From: Gammaproteobacteria bacterium
Lineage (GTDB): Bacteria; Pseudomonadota; Gammaproteobacteria; GCA-001735895
Direction: 5' to 3'
Assembly: GCA_024763185.1 (NCBI GenBank)
Contig: JANTFY010000044.1
Location: 1 to 12,681 of the forward strand
DNA: 12,681 nt
A program made the position numbers and the translations under genes. The notes under the pieces are model-generated. The model did no database searches, was not told where the DNA came from, and worked only from the letters and a program-made list of their open reading frames with translations. Below, one piece after another: positions 1 to 7,366 of this stretch. The stretch's first letter is position 1. Each line of letters begins with the position of its first letter.

Positions 1-494
1 ATCAGGTCGGTGAGTTTGGTTTTTTCATCCCTGACATCCTGATAACGCTCAAGGATCAGTTGCATGGTGTCAGGGTAACGCGCCAGGGCGGACATGGCCT
101 GGTTAAGGCCGCTTTCTATGCGGCGTGCGATCTTGATTTCACCTTCACGCGTGAGCAATTCAACCGTGCCCATTTCACGCATGTACATGCGTACCGGGTC
201 GGTGGTGCGTCCAAATTCGCTGTCCAGCGAGGCAAGGGCGGCGGCGGCTTCTTCAACCGCATCTTCATCCGGTTCGTTTTCGGCATCGTTGAGAATGTCG
301 TCAGAATCTTCAGCGGGTGCACGTTCATGGACCTTGATGCCCATGTCGTTGATCATACGAATGATATCTTCGATCTGTTCCGGTTCGACGATGCCGTCGG
401 GCAGGTGATCATTGACCTCGGCGTAGGTCAGGTAACCCTGCTCTTTGCCGCGGGCTATTAACTCTTTCAGACTGGATTGCTGGTTTTTATCCAT
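1..494 (-). CDS. rpoD: RNA polymerase sigma-70 factor RpoD, N-terminal part (runs off the window)
   Basis: Encodes the first 164 residues of the housekeeping sigma factor, which directs RNA polymerase to most promoters; the rest lies beyond base 1. The start ATG is at 494-492. Residues 1-60 match region 1.1 of gammaproteobacterial RpoD, including the conserved stretches KEQGYLTYAEVNDHLP and IEDIIRMINDMGI. An acidic linker (about residues 61-93, rich in Asp, Glu and Ala) follows. Region 1.2 then starts at about residue 96 with GRTTDPVRMYMREMGTVELL and TREGEIKIARRIE. The final residues enter the non-conserved region between 1.2 and 2.1, so the DNA-binding regions 2.4 and 4.2 are not in view. 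The gene follows dnaG with a 121-base gap, as in the macromolecular-synthesis operon. The ribosome-binding site is modest (GAGG just upstream of the start). The identification is secure because the sequence is nearly collinear with known RpoD. Confidence 0.97.
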   Translation of the reverse strand, partial: MDKNQQSSLKELIARGKEQGYLTYAEVNDHLPDGIVEPEQIEDIIRMINDMGIKVHERAPAEDSDDILNDAENEPDEDAVEEAAAALASLDSEFGRTTDPVRMYMREMGTVELLTREGEIKIARRIESGLNQAMSALARYPDTMQLILERYQDVRDEKTKLTDL

Positions 495-576
495 AATGCC
501 TCAGTGGACGAATAAGATATTAACCCGTATTCCTTAACCGCTGGGTTGAAATACAGGCTTGAAAAGTGAACTCCCT

Positions 577-606
577 AGTATATAAGGTTTTACTGATTTT
601 TTCCAA
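577..606 (-). promoter_or_regulatory. Candidate sigma-70 promoter for rpoD
   Basis: Read on the minus strand, TTGGAA (606-601) and TATACT (582-577) are separated by 18 bases, a reasonable sigma-70 promoter. It begins 10 bases after the dnaG stop codon and would start transcription near base 570, giving rpoD a leader of about 75 bases. It suggests rpoD can be transcribed independently of dnaG. This is a motif match only; no start site is known. Confidence 0.5.
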
Positions 607-615
607 GCTAATGCA

Positions 616-2340
616 TTATTTTTTATGCTGCAGGCGGCGATATTCCTGAATTTCCTGTTCATTCAGTTTTCCGCCGGACATCAGTTTTTGATTGAGCTTG
701 TGGAAACGGTTTTCAGCGTATTTCAGGCGCAGTCGGTTTATGGCATCCTCAAACATGGGTTGGATGTCATCACTCTCGTTGAGCATGGCTGGGGTCATGG
801 CGGCAATTTTATACAGATGGCCTTCGTGTTCGTGGCCGGAGAAACGTCCGAGCAGGTTTTGCGTGCTGATGTCGGGCTGTTCGTGTATCTGGTCCAGAAT
901 CTGCAATAGTAATTCGATGCCGGGGATATCGGCTTCAATCAGTTCATCCAGATTGCCGGCCAGGGCAGCCAGCTGAGGTTTTTGCAGCAACAGGTTGATG
1001 GCCAGCCGGGTAGGGGTCCAGTGTTGTTCAGGTATCAGGGTTTTGCTGTTTTTAGCGGGCAGCTCGCCACCTATGACTTGTAACAGGCGGGCATCGAGCT
1101 CGATGGAAAGGTGTTTTTCCACGTCTCTTAGTATCTGGTCTTTCAGGCTTTGTAACGGAATTTTGTTGTAATAGGGTCTGAGCTTGTCCACAAACTGGGC
1201 ACGGCCTTCAGGGCTATGCACTTCACCTTGAGACAGGAGTTCGGTAAACAGGAATTCAGTCAAGGTAGTTGCTTGATGAGCCAGTTGTAAGAATGCTTGC
1301 TTGCCGTGTTCCTGGATATAGGTGTCAGGGTCATGGCCATCGGGCAGAAACAGGAAACGGGCCAAACGTCCTTCTTTGAGTGAAACCAGGCTGTTTTCAA
1401 GAGCACGCCAGGCTGCTTTGCGGCCTGCCTGGTCGGCATCAAAGCAAAACACCAGGGTTTTTACGGTGCGAAACAGTTGCTCGATCTGGTTATGACTGAT
1501 AGCCGTGCCCAGTGTGGCCACTGCCGTGGTGACACCATGTTCTGCCAGGGCGACGACATCCATATAACCTTCGGTAATGAAGATTTGTTCAATTTGCGTA
1601 TTGGCCTGTTTCAGCTCATGCAGCCCATAAATTTCTTCGCCCTTGTGAAATACCTCTGTTTCGGGGGAGTTGAGATACTTCGGGTTATCATCAGGGTTGA
1701 TGATACGACCACCAAACGCAATGGTGCGGCCACGACGATCGCGTATCGGAAACATCAGGCGGTGACGGAAACGGTCATAGGTCTTGCCCTGGTCGTTTTT
1801 TATCAGCATGCCTGAATCAATCAGTAGTTTTTCGTCCCCGGACAGGTTATTCCAGCCGGGAGGGGCGAAACCGATGCCGAAGTTTTTTGCCGTCTGACCG
1901 CTGATACCACGTTGCTTCAGGTAGTCGATAGCCTCGTTGTGTTGCTTGAGTTGGGCCTGGTAATAGTCACTGCAGTTTTGCAGCGTGGTTATCAGCGATT
2001 CAGTATAAGGCGTGTTACGCGGTTTGTTTGAGTGGCCTTTTTCATAGGGAATTTCGACCCCAACATGCTGGGCCAGTGTTTCGATGGCTTCGACAAATTC
2101 CATATGGTCGTAATCCATCAGGAAACTGATGGCATTACCATGCTGCTGGCAGCCAAAGCAGTGATAAAATTGTTTATTCTGACTGACCGAAAAGGAGGGC
2201 GATTTTTCATTATGAAACGGGCAGCAGGCCCAGTACTCGCGCCCCTTTTTTTTGAGGGGAACGCGTGCATCAATTATTTCAACGATGTCTACCCGGTTGA
2301 GTAGGTCATCGATAAATGTCCGGGGAATGCTTCCAGCCAT
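616..2340 (-). CDS. dnaG: DNA primase DnaG
   Basis: Makes the RNA primers that start leading-strand and Okazaki-fragment synthesis; acts at the replication fork with the DnaB helicase. The protein has 574 residues, close to the 581 of E. coli DnaG. The N-terminal zinc-binding domain carries Cys40, His43, Cys61 and Cys64, with the motifs ACCPFHNEKSPSF and FYHCFGCQQHGNA. The RNA polymerase core contains the YLNSPET and FHKGEEIYGL region (about 222-240). The TOPRIM fold follows, with TEGYMD (256-261, metal-binding Glu257), the FCFDADQAGRKA motif (298-309, Asp301 and Asp303) and LPDGHDPDTYI (332-342). The C-terminal 140 or so residues correspond to the poorly conserved helicase-binding domain. 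The start MAGSIPRTFIDDLL matches the family start, though no clear Shine-Dalgarno sequence precedes it. rpoD follows, but rpsU is not directly upstream as it is in many gammaproteobacteria. Confidence 0.97.
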   Translation of the reverse strand: MAGSIPRTFIDDLLNRVDIVEIIDARVPLKKKGREYWACCPFHNEKSPSFSVSQNKQFYHCFGCQQHGNAISFLMDYDHMEFVEAIETLAQHVGVEIPYEKGHSNKPRNTPYTESLITTLQNCSDYYQAQLKQHNEAIDYLKQRGISGQTAKNFGIGFAPPGWNNLSGDEKLLIDSGMLIKNDQGKTYDRFRHRLMFPIRDRRGRTIAFGGRIINPDDNPKYLNSPETEVFHKGEEIYGLHELKQANTQIEQIFITEGYMDVVALAEHGVTTAVATLGTAISHNQIEQLFRTVKTLVFCFDADQAGRKAAWRALENSLVSLKEGRLARFLFLPDGHDPDTYIQEHGKQAFLQLAHQATTLTEFLFTELLSQGEVHSPEGRAQFVDKLRPYYNKIPLQSLKDQILRDVEKHLSIELDARLLQVIGGELPAKNSKTLIPEQHWTPTRLAINLLLQKPQLAALAGNLDELIEADIPGIELLLQILDQIHEQPDISTQNLLGRFSGHEHEGHLYKIAAMTPAMLNESDDIQPMFEDAINRLRLKYAENRFHKLNQKLMSGGKLNEQEIQEYRRLQHKK

Positions 2341-2484
2341 ATTGGTTTACGAGGAACGCGGATCAGGCGACTTCATGACCCGGTATTTCAAGCTGGAATT
2401 TGCGCCGGAAAAAGGATTTATTGATTTCTCTGGGTAGAGTATTTGTGCCATGAAAATCAGTCTAGTCAGTGAAACGATTGGTCG

Positions 2485-2514
2485 ATAAAACCTTTGCGAC
2501 AGCTGTTTTTTCAA
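2485..2514 (-). promoter_or_regulatory. Candidate dnaG promoter (proximal)
   Basis: On the minus strand TTGAAA (2514-2509) and TTTTAT (2490-2485) are 18 bases apart, matching the sigma-70 consensus at 9 of 12 positions. Transcription would start near base 2478 and give dnaG a leader of about 138 bases. The alternative distal site at 2624-2653 has a better -10 but a worse -35, so which is used is unknown. Confidence 0.35.
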
Positions 2515-2623
2515 AACCTGCCTTGTGTAGCTCTCCCAGAAGTATTTGTATACTCATAATTGCCAGATGTATTGAGTGGCTTTATATCACTATGCCGGAA
2601 TCCGGCCACCAAAAGAGCCGAAT

Positions 2624-2653
2624 ATTATACGCATCGGCATCAAGATTCTCCAA
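2624..2653 (-). promoter_or_regulatory. Candidate dnaG promoter (distal)
   Basis: On the minus strand a perfect TATAAT (2629-2624) lies 18 bases after TTGGAG (2653-2648). It sits just past the end of the damX-like gene and would give dnaG a leader of about 277 bases containing the 2594-2606 and 2541-2554 inverted repeats. The -35 match is only three of six bases, so this is tentative. Confidence 0.35.
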
Positions 2654-2654
2654 C

Positions 2655-2672
2655 CGTAGCGCATCAGCTACG
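2655..2672. repeat. Inverted repeat 3' of the damX-like gene, possible weak terminator
   Basis: CGTAGC and GCTACG form a 6-bp stem with a 6-base loop, beginning 25 bases past the damX-like stop codon. No T-run follows on the minus strand, so it is not a standard intrinsic terminator. A second stem 17 bases further on (GCCGA/TCGGC, 2617-2638) is followed by TCTTTT and may contribute to transcript ending. Both are visible symmetry with inferred function. Confidence 0.3.
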
Positions 2673-2697
2673 AGCCACGGGTTTGCAATTCGTGTAT

Positions 2698-3492
2698 TTA
2701 AAGCTCGGCTTTGATTTGTTTAAACTGGCGGGCCCAGGGTGAAACATTTTTTAAACTTTCAGGTAATTGAGATTTAGCTGTTTTTGCTGCCTGGTGATTG
2801 TTATAGACGCCATACAATAAGCGGATAATCGGCTTGCCGTTGACCTCCGTTTCATAAAAGGCTGACTGATCGCAGATGTTGTGTTTGCTACAGAATCTTT
2901 GCAGGCTGTTGCTGTTACTGGCTGACAGGAGCTGCAAGCTGTAGGCGCTGTCTTTTTGTTGCCTTATCCAGTTTTTATCAGCCAGACCGGAAACGTGACG
3001 AATGATCGGTGGTGAGACTTTCACCGGACCGGCCATGGACAGGTAGTCGGTTGTGGATGGCAGCTTGATCTCCAGTCTGTCGATTTCTTCGATCGGGTGC
3101 ACCCTGACTTTTAGGATGGATTGTCCATTGAGTTTTGTTCTAAAGGTGGTTGCGGTCTGGGGTAAAACCAACATCATCGCGCTTAACAGGATGCCCAGTA
3201 ATTCACCCGTCGTTAACGAAGAATTGAAGGCCCTGGCCGGTTTTTGCATCTGCTGCAGGGTGTGGATGCAAAGCGTGCGCACCAACTGTGGCTGGCCCTT
3301 GGAACGGTAACGTACAACAATTAATTGCCAGAGGGTATAAGGGGAGCGGTTTTCTATGCCACTGTCTTCCAGGGCGCGGTAAATAAACTGCTGGATATGG
3401 TAGACACTGCATCGCTGGCGACGATTGGTTTTGATCGGCGCTTGTTCCAATGCCTGGAGAAGCAGGCTTTTCCAGTTGCTGAGAGTTTCCAT
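2698..3492 (-). CDS. DamX-like SPOR-domain membrane protein, short form without ATPase domain
   Basis: A 264-residue predicted inner-membrane protein. Residues 1-90 are a basic, helical region without a motif I recognise. Residues 95-111 (GELLGILLSAMMLVLPQ) form one hydrophobic membrane segment. A linker follows, and residues 175-262 form a SPOR domain, beginning with WIRQQKDSAYSLQLL and containing NGKPIIRLLYGVY and a closing SPWARQF. SPOR domains bind glycan strands stripped of stem peptides and bring proteins to the division septum. Position downstream of aroK and aroB matches damX of E. coli and the equivalent Pseudomonas gene. The Pseudomonas-type protein, as I recall it, carries an N-terminal AAA/ExeA-like ATPase; no Walker motif is present here. 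The start lies 9 bases after the aroB stop, so the two are probably co-transcribed. The SPOR call is strong; a precise role is inferred. Confidence 0.85.
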   Translation of the reverse strand: METLSNWKSLLLQALEQAPIKTNRRQRCSVYHIQQFIYRALEDSGIENRSPYTLWQLIVVRYRSKGQPQLVRTLCIHTLQQMQKPARAFNSSLTTGELLGILLSAMMLVLPQTATTFRTKLNGQSILKVRVHPIEEIDRLEIKLPSTTDYLSMAGPVKVSPPIIRHVSGLADKNWIRQQKDSAYSLQLLSASNSNSLQRFCSKHNICDQSAFYETEVNGKPIIRLLYGVYNNHQAAKTAKSQLPESLKNVSPWARQFKQIKAEL

Positions 3493-3501
3493 ATCTCTTT
3501 T

Positions 3502-4590
3502 TTAGCACTCTTTTAGCGTTTGTTGTAGTAAATCCGCTTGATAATCGGCAGTTATCAACGCTTTACCGAGTTTTTCAAGTAACACGAGTTTGATCACGCC
3601 CTGATCAACTTTTTTATCAATTGCCATGATATTCATGAACTGCTGCGGGGACATTTCGCCGGGTGATTTCACGGGTAAATTGGCTTTTGATAATAGTTCA
3701 ACGGTGCGACTTTTAACCTGGTCGTCAATCCATTGATGGCGCTCAGATAAATCAACGGCCATCACCATGCCTGTGGCCACCGCTTCGCCGTGTAGCCAGT
3801 TGCCATAACCCATGGCGGACTCTATAGCATGCCCGAAGGTATGTCCGAGGTTGAGGATGGCGCGTATGCCGGATTCTTTTTCATCGATCGCTACGATATC
3901 CGCCTTGGTTTTGCAGGATACGTGTATGGCCTCACTTAGCAGGTTAGTATCGCGTTGCATCAGTTGGCTAATATTTTTCTCCAGCCAGTGAAAAAAATCG
4001 GCATCATGAATCAGGCCGTATTTGATCACCTCGGCCATACCTGCACTCAGTTCACGATCGGGCAGGGTGGCCAGGGTCTGGGTGTCTGCTATGACACATT
4101 GAGGCTGGTGGAACGCACCAATCATGTTTTTTCCCAGCGGATGGTTGACGCCAGTTTTGCCGCCAACGGAAGAATCGACCTGGGATAATAACGTGGTGGG
4201 GACCTGGATGAAATTTATACCGCGCTGGTAAATGGCTGCAGCAAAACCGGTAATATCGCCAACCACGCCTCCGCCAAGAGCAATCAGGGTGGTTTTGCGG
4301 TCATGCCGATTTTCAATCAGGGTATCTATGATCTGCTCAACAGTTGCCAGGGTTTTGAATTGTTCACCATCTTGCAGGATGACCGTATCAAAACGAATGT
4401 TTGCTGAATTGAGTGCAGCAGTAATCTGGTCCAGGTAGAGTGGGGCTACGGTGGTATTAGATACAATCACCGCACTACTTCCCTTTATATAGTCAGTGAT
4501 TAAATTGTGCTGTTGCAGAAGATTATGGCCGATAAAAATTGGGTAACTGCGATCAGCCAGGTCAACATTCAATTGGTGTTTTAAGTTCAT
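3502..4590 (-). CDS. aroB: 3-dehydroquinate synthase AroB
   Basis: Converts 3-deoxy-D-arabino-heptulosonate 7-phosphate to 3-dehydroquinate, the second step of the shikimate pathway, in the cytoplasm with NAD and a divalent metal. The 362 residues equal the family's usual length. The NAD-binding glycine-rich motif LGGGVVGD is at 105-112, followed by GFAAAIYQRGINFIQVPTTLL and the substrate-loop region SSVGGKTGVNHPLGKNMIG (140-158). The likely metal ligands are Glu187 in MAEVIKYG, His250 in NLGHTFGHAIE and His267 in LHGEA. The start ATG is 3 bases after the aroK stop codon, indicating a shared transcript and probable translational coupling. The damX-like gene follows 9 bases after the stop. All catalytic elements are present, so the enzyme should be active. 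Confidence 0.98.
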   Translation of the reverse strand: MNLKHQLNVDLADRSYPIFIGHNLLQQHNLITDYIKGSSAVIVSNTTVAPLYLDQITAALNSANIRFDTVILQDGEQFKTLATVEQIIDTLIENRHDRKTTLIALGGGVVGDITGFAAAIYQRGINFIQVPTTLLSQVDSSVGGKTGVNHPLGKNMIGAFHQPQCVIADTQTLATLPDRELSAGMAEVIKYGLIHDADFFHWLEKNISQLMQRDTNLLSEAIHVSCKTKADIVAIDEKESGIRAILNLGHTFGHAIESAMGYGNWLHGEAVATGMVMAVDLSERHQWIDDQVKSRTVELLSKANLPVKSPGEMSPQQFMNIMAIDKKVDQGVIKLVLLEKLGKALITADYQADLLQQTLKEC

Positions 4591-4593
4591 CGA

Positions 4594-5115
4594 TCAGATT
4601 AAATAGTCGGGTAATTTAGGGTATATTTCAGCAGCAACCTTGCGCGCATATTTTCGGTCCGTGGGTATGCGTAAATCGGCAAGTTCCAGGTATAGGGGTT
4701 TGCGTTCAGTCAATAGCTTTTGCAGTCGCTCCCTGGGGTTATCGGTTTGTAGCAAGGGGCGTTTTTTATCATGCTTCAGTCTTTCAAGCTGTTGATCGAC
4801 CGAGGTATCCAGAAAGATGATAAAACCAGAACTGCGCAGCAGTTTTCGATTTTCTTGGCGTGTAACCGATCCGCCACCCGTGGCAAGAACCAGGTTTCGT
4901 CTCTGAGTCAGTTCCTGCAGTGCCCGCGTTTCACGTAGGCGGAACCCGTCTTCGCCTTCAATATCAAAGATGCGTGGTATATCAACACCGGTTTTCTCTT
5001 CAATATAATGGTCACTATCGAAAAATTCGCGGTTTAAGCGTTGAGCTAACAATTGCCCAATGGTGGATTTACCGGACCCCATGGGACCAATAAGGATGAT
5101 ATTGTTAGCGCTCAT
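4594..5115 (-). CDS. aroK: Shikimate kinase AroK
   Basis: Phosphorylates shikimate at the 3-hydroxyl with ATP, the fifth step towards chorismate. The 173 residues match AroK. The P-loop is GPMGSGKST (10-18). Shikimate contacts include Asp33 and Asp35 of the FFDSD motif, Arg59 in GFRLRE and the glycine triplet 80-82 in ATGGGSV. The mobile lid contains KKRPLLQ, with Arg119. A second substrate arginine is Arg138 in TERKPLY. The start at 5115 places the P-loop at the usual distance from the N-terminus; no clear Shine-Dalgarno sequence precedes it. aroB follows after 3 bases. The 93-base gap to pilQ contains a candidate promoter, so aroK, aroB and the damX-like gene may form a partly separate unit from the pil operon. 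Confidence 0.98.
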   Translation of the reverse strand: MSANNIILIGPMGSGKSTIGQLLAQRLNREFFDSDHYIEEKTGVDIPRIFDIEGEDGFRLRETRALQELTQRRNLVLATGGGSVTRQENRKLLRSSGFIIFLDTSVDQQLERLKHDKKRPLLQTDNPRERLQKLLTERKPLYLELADLRIPTDRKYARKVAAEIYPKLPDYLI

Positions 5116-5143
5116 CGGATAGGAAAATATAAATCGAGCGCGA

Positions 5144-5172
5144 ATTTTAGATTTGCAGGCAGGGTTTTACAA
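5144..5172 (-). promoter_or_regulatory. Candidate sigma-70 promoter for aroK
   Basis: On the minus strand TTGTAA (5172-5167) and TAAAAT (5149-5144) are separated by exactly 17 bases, matching the consensus at 9 of 12 positions. Transcription would begin near base 5137, leaving a 21-base leader before aroK. The -35 element overlaps the foot of the pilQ-aroK stem-loop. It would allow shikimate genes to be expressed when the pil operon is off. Confidence 0.5.
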
Positions 5173-5201
5173 GTATCCCAACCAAATGATTGGGATACTT
5201 G
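5170..5201. repeat. 12-bp perfect stem-loop between pilQ and aroK
   Basis: CAAGTATCCCAA (5170-5181) and TTGGGATACTTG (5190-5201) are exact reverse complements with an 8-base loop, starting 7 bases after the pilQ stop codon. In the pil transcript it is followed by TAAAACCC rather than a U-run, so it is not a standard intrinsic terminator. It could mark a processed or protected 3' end of the pilQ message, a partial attenuator, or a protein-binding palindrome. The symmetry is certain and the function is inferred. Confidence 0.65.
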
Positions 5202-5208
5202 CGGGGGT

Positions 5209-7350
5209 TTATCTAATATCGAGATTGGCACCTTGTAGAATTTTAGGCGTAACAAAGATCAGCAGTTCTGAGCGATCGTCGCGAGCAATGGTCGATTTGA
5301 AAAAATTACCAATCAATGGCAGATCGCTAAAGAAAGGCACGCGTGTTACCTGTGTGCTTTGCGTGGTTTCGTAAATGCCACCGAGCACAACGGTTTGTCC
5401 ATTATCGACCAGTAACTGTGACTGTACTTCACGGGTATTGATGGTGGGTGCTGATAAGGCATCACTGAATGATACATCCTCGCCACGTGAATCTTTATGA
5501 ACCTCAAGATCCATGATGATGCGGTCGTCCGGGGTGATCTGCGGCGTGGTTTCAAGGGACAGAACGGCTTTTCTGAACTTCAGGGTTACTGTGTCATTGT
5601 CTTTACTCAGGTAAGGTATTTCTACACCCTGTTCGATTCGGGCCGTATGTGAGTCAGCAGTTATCACACGAGGGCTTGAGACCACTTCTCCCCGACCTTC
5701 GGTTTGTGCGGCTGAAAGTTCAAGCTCTAGCAGGGTGCCGAGTGGCAACTTGGCGAGAGCCAGCGCGATGGAGCCGGCCGGATTAACCAGGGGCATATTG
5801 ACGTTCAATGCATCGGTGTTAGCCAATAAAGTGTTGTTATTAATCAAATCGGTAGTACCACCAATGGTACCGGCGGTGACTGCGCCATCGCCAGTTTGAT
5901 TCAGGCCAAAACTGTCATTGCTGATGCCGAATCGAACACCCAGTTCCTTGCTGAAATCATCACTGGCTATTACCACGCGCGATTCAATAAGTACTTGTCT
6001 GACCGGGATGTCCAGTTCGGTCAGTAACTGGCGTACATTGGATAAACTGGCATTGGTATCTTTCACCAGCAGGGTATTGGTGCGGGTATCGACACTGACT
6101 GATCCGCGGGGTGAAAGTATGGCATTGTCTTTCAGTTTAAGCAGGTTGGCGATATCGTCAGCTTTGGCATAGTTGACCTTGATGAACTCGGTGCGTAACT
6201 GCTCCAGTTCTTCAACCTGTTTGCGTGCCTCCAGTTCCAGCTTTTCGCGGGCGGCAATTTCATCGGTTGGGGCTACCAGAATGACGTTACCTGACTTTCG
6301 CTGTGCCAGTCCCTTGGTTTTGAGAATTATATCCATGGCCTGATCCCAGGGTACATTTTTCAAGCGCAGGGTCAGATTGCCTTCCACGGAGTCACTGACC
6401 ACCAGGTTAAGGCCGGTAAAATCTGCCAGTAACTGCAATACTGAACGCACTTCAATGTCCTGGAAGTTAAGCGACAGTCTCTCGCCGGTATAACCGAACT
6501 TGTCCTTTTTACGCTTTTCTTCTTCCTCCTTGGAGATCGGTGCGACTTCAACGGTATAAACTTTATCGGTCTGATAGGCCAGGTGCTGGAAATCTCCGTT
6601 TGCTGTGATGGTCATTTTTATTGATGAACCATCCTGGATGGTGTCGATAAAACTGATCGGCGTTGCGAAATCGCTGACATCCAGGCGCCGTTGCAATTCT
6701 TCGGGCAGCTGAGAGCCGATGAATTCGATATGCACAGAGTCACTTTCACGCCATACATCGGTAGTGATAGCTGTACTGGTTAAATCGATAATGACACGGC
6801 CTTCACCATTATTTCCTCTTTTAAAATCAATATTGGTGATGCCTTTGGCCAGGGCGTTGTCAGTATTGGTCTCTGTCATTGCTACCGGTGTGGTCGCGCC
6901 CGAGGAAGCACCGGTTGCCTCAGCCAGGGCGGAGGCGGAATCAGAGCCGCCGGCAAGGGTTAACGTCACCTGGTTGCCACTCACGTTAGTGGTGTAGTCT
7001 GTGGTTCGTGACAGGTTAAGTACAACCCGGGTTCTGCCTTTTGTGGAAGCGGTAAGTATGCTTTGCATGGCACCTATACCGACCCTAACTGCCCTTTGTT
7101 TTAATTTGTTTTCTGTGTCGGCAAAATCAAGGGCGATCCTGGCGGGTTCATCAATGGTAAAAGAACGAGGCTCTATAGCCTTTTCATCAAAAGTGAATAC
7201 CAGTTGAACCGCATTGCCGGTCATGACCGAATAGTCCATGCCTATTAGCTGTCGGGCCTGTAATGAACTCAGGTTAAATAGGAGAGCAAGTGCTAATAGT
7301 ATTTTTGTAGTCGTGATTGCTTTCATAGATTTGGAATCGATTGTTTTCAT
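5209..7350 (-). CDS. pilQ: Type IV pilus secretin PilQ
   Basis: Forms the outer-membrane multimeric channel through which the type IV pilus leaves the cell. The 713 residues are typical. A signal peptide occupies about residues 10-32 (hydrophobic core ILLALALLFNL, cleavage probably after LQA). Two AMIN domains, which bind peptidoglycan, cover about 34-132 and 170-268, separated by an Ala/Ser/Thr-rich linker. The secretin N0 domain runs from about 286 (YTGERLSLNFQDIEVRSVLQLLADFTGLN) to 362, and N1 from about 386 to 450. The secretin core extends from about 452 to 704, with VPFFSDLPLIGNFF (671-684) near the C-terminus. The start at 7350 is preceded by GAAGGG at 7365-7360; the internal Met9 has no such site. 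pilP ends 16 bases upstream. Last gene of the pil operon. Confidence 0.97.
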   Translation of the reverse strand: MKTIDSKSMKAITTTKILLALALLFNLSSLQARQLIGMDYSVMTGNAVQLVFTFDEKAIEPRSFTIDEPARIALDFADTENKLKQRAVRVGIGAMQSILTASTKGRTRVVLNLSRTTDYTTNVSGNQVTLTLAGGSDSASALAEATGASSGATTPVAMTETNTDNALAKGITNIDFKRGNNGEGRVIIDLTSTAITTDVWRESDSVHIEFIGSQLPEELQRRLDVSDFATPISFIDTIQDGSSIKMTITANGDFQHLAYQTDKVYTVEVAPISKEEEEKRKKDKFGYTGERLSLNFQDIEVRSVLQLLADFTGLNLVVSDSVEGNLTLRLKNVPWDQAMDIILKTKGLAQRKSGNVILVAPTDEIAAREKLELEARKQVEELEQLRTEFIKVNYAKADDIANLLKLKDNAILSPRGSVSVDTRTNTLLVKDTNASLSNVRQLLTELDIPVRQVLIESRVVIASDDFSKELGVRFGISNDSFGLNQTGDGAVTAGTIGGTTDLINNNTLLANTDALNVNMPLVNPAGSIALALAKLPLGTLLELELSAAQTEGRGEVVSSPRVITADSHTARIEQGVEIPYLSKDNDTVTLKFRKAVLSLETTPQITPDDRIIMDLEVHKDSRGEDVSFSDALSAPTINTREVQSQLLVDNGQTVVLGGIYETTQSTQVTRVPFFSDLPLIGNFFKSTIARDDRSELLIFVTPKILQGANLDIR

Positions 7351-7366
7351 TTATATATACCCTTCG

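Larger units (their letters stand above)
2341..2697. other. Gene-free interval between dnaG and the damX-like gene
   Basis: This 357-base stretch has no convincing gene on either strand and no recognisable rpsU, yqeY or tRNA. It holds several inverted repeats. AGTAT(2541-2545)/ATACT(2550-2554) has a 4-base loop. GCCGGA(2594-2599)/TCCGGC(2601-2606) surrounds one central A. GCCGA(2617-2621)/TCGGC(2634-2638) has a 12-base loop. CGTAGC(2655-2660)/GCTACG(2667-2672) has a 6-base loop. Any dnaG promoter must lie here or further upstream. The interval reads as the end of one transcription unit and the leader of the next. Confidence 0.6.

Noticed and set aside
60..461. Long plus-strand open frames opposite rpoD
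   Set aside because: The minus strand encodes an unmistakable RpoD N-terminus; the opposite frames are shadows of its codon bias.
2363..2557. Minus-strand small reading frame (31 codons from ATG at 2557), followed in frame after one TAG by 32 more open codons up to a TGA
   Set aside because: It has no Shine-Dalgarno sequence, no recognisable similarity (it does not resemble ribosomal protein S21) and overlaps candidate promoter elements. A chance open frame or an untraceable remnant explains it equally well.
2341..2697. Possible tRNA or rpsU in the gap upstream of dnaG
   Set aside because: No TPsiC-arm sequence, acceptor pairing or S21-like peptide was found on either strand.
2469..2714. 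Plus-strand 81-codon reading frame opposite the dnaG leader
   Set aside because: The composition is unlike a real protein, there is no ribosome-binding site, and it runs into the damX-like gene on the other strand.
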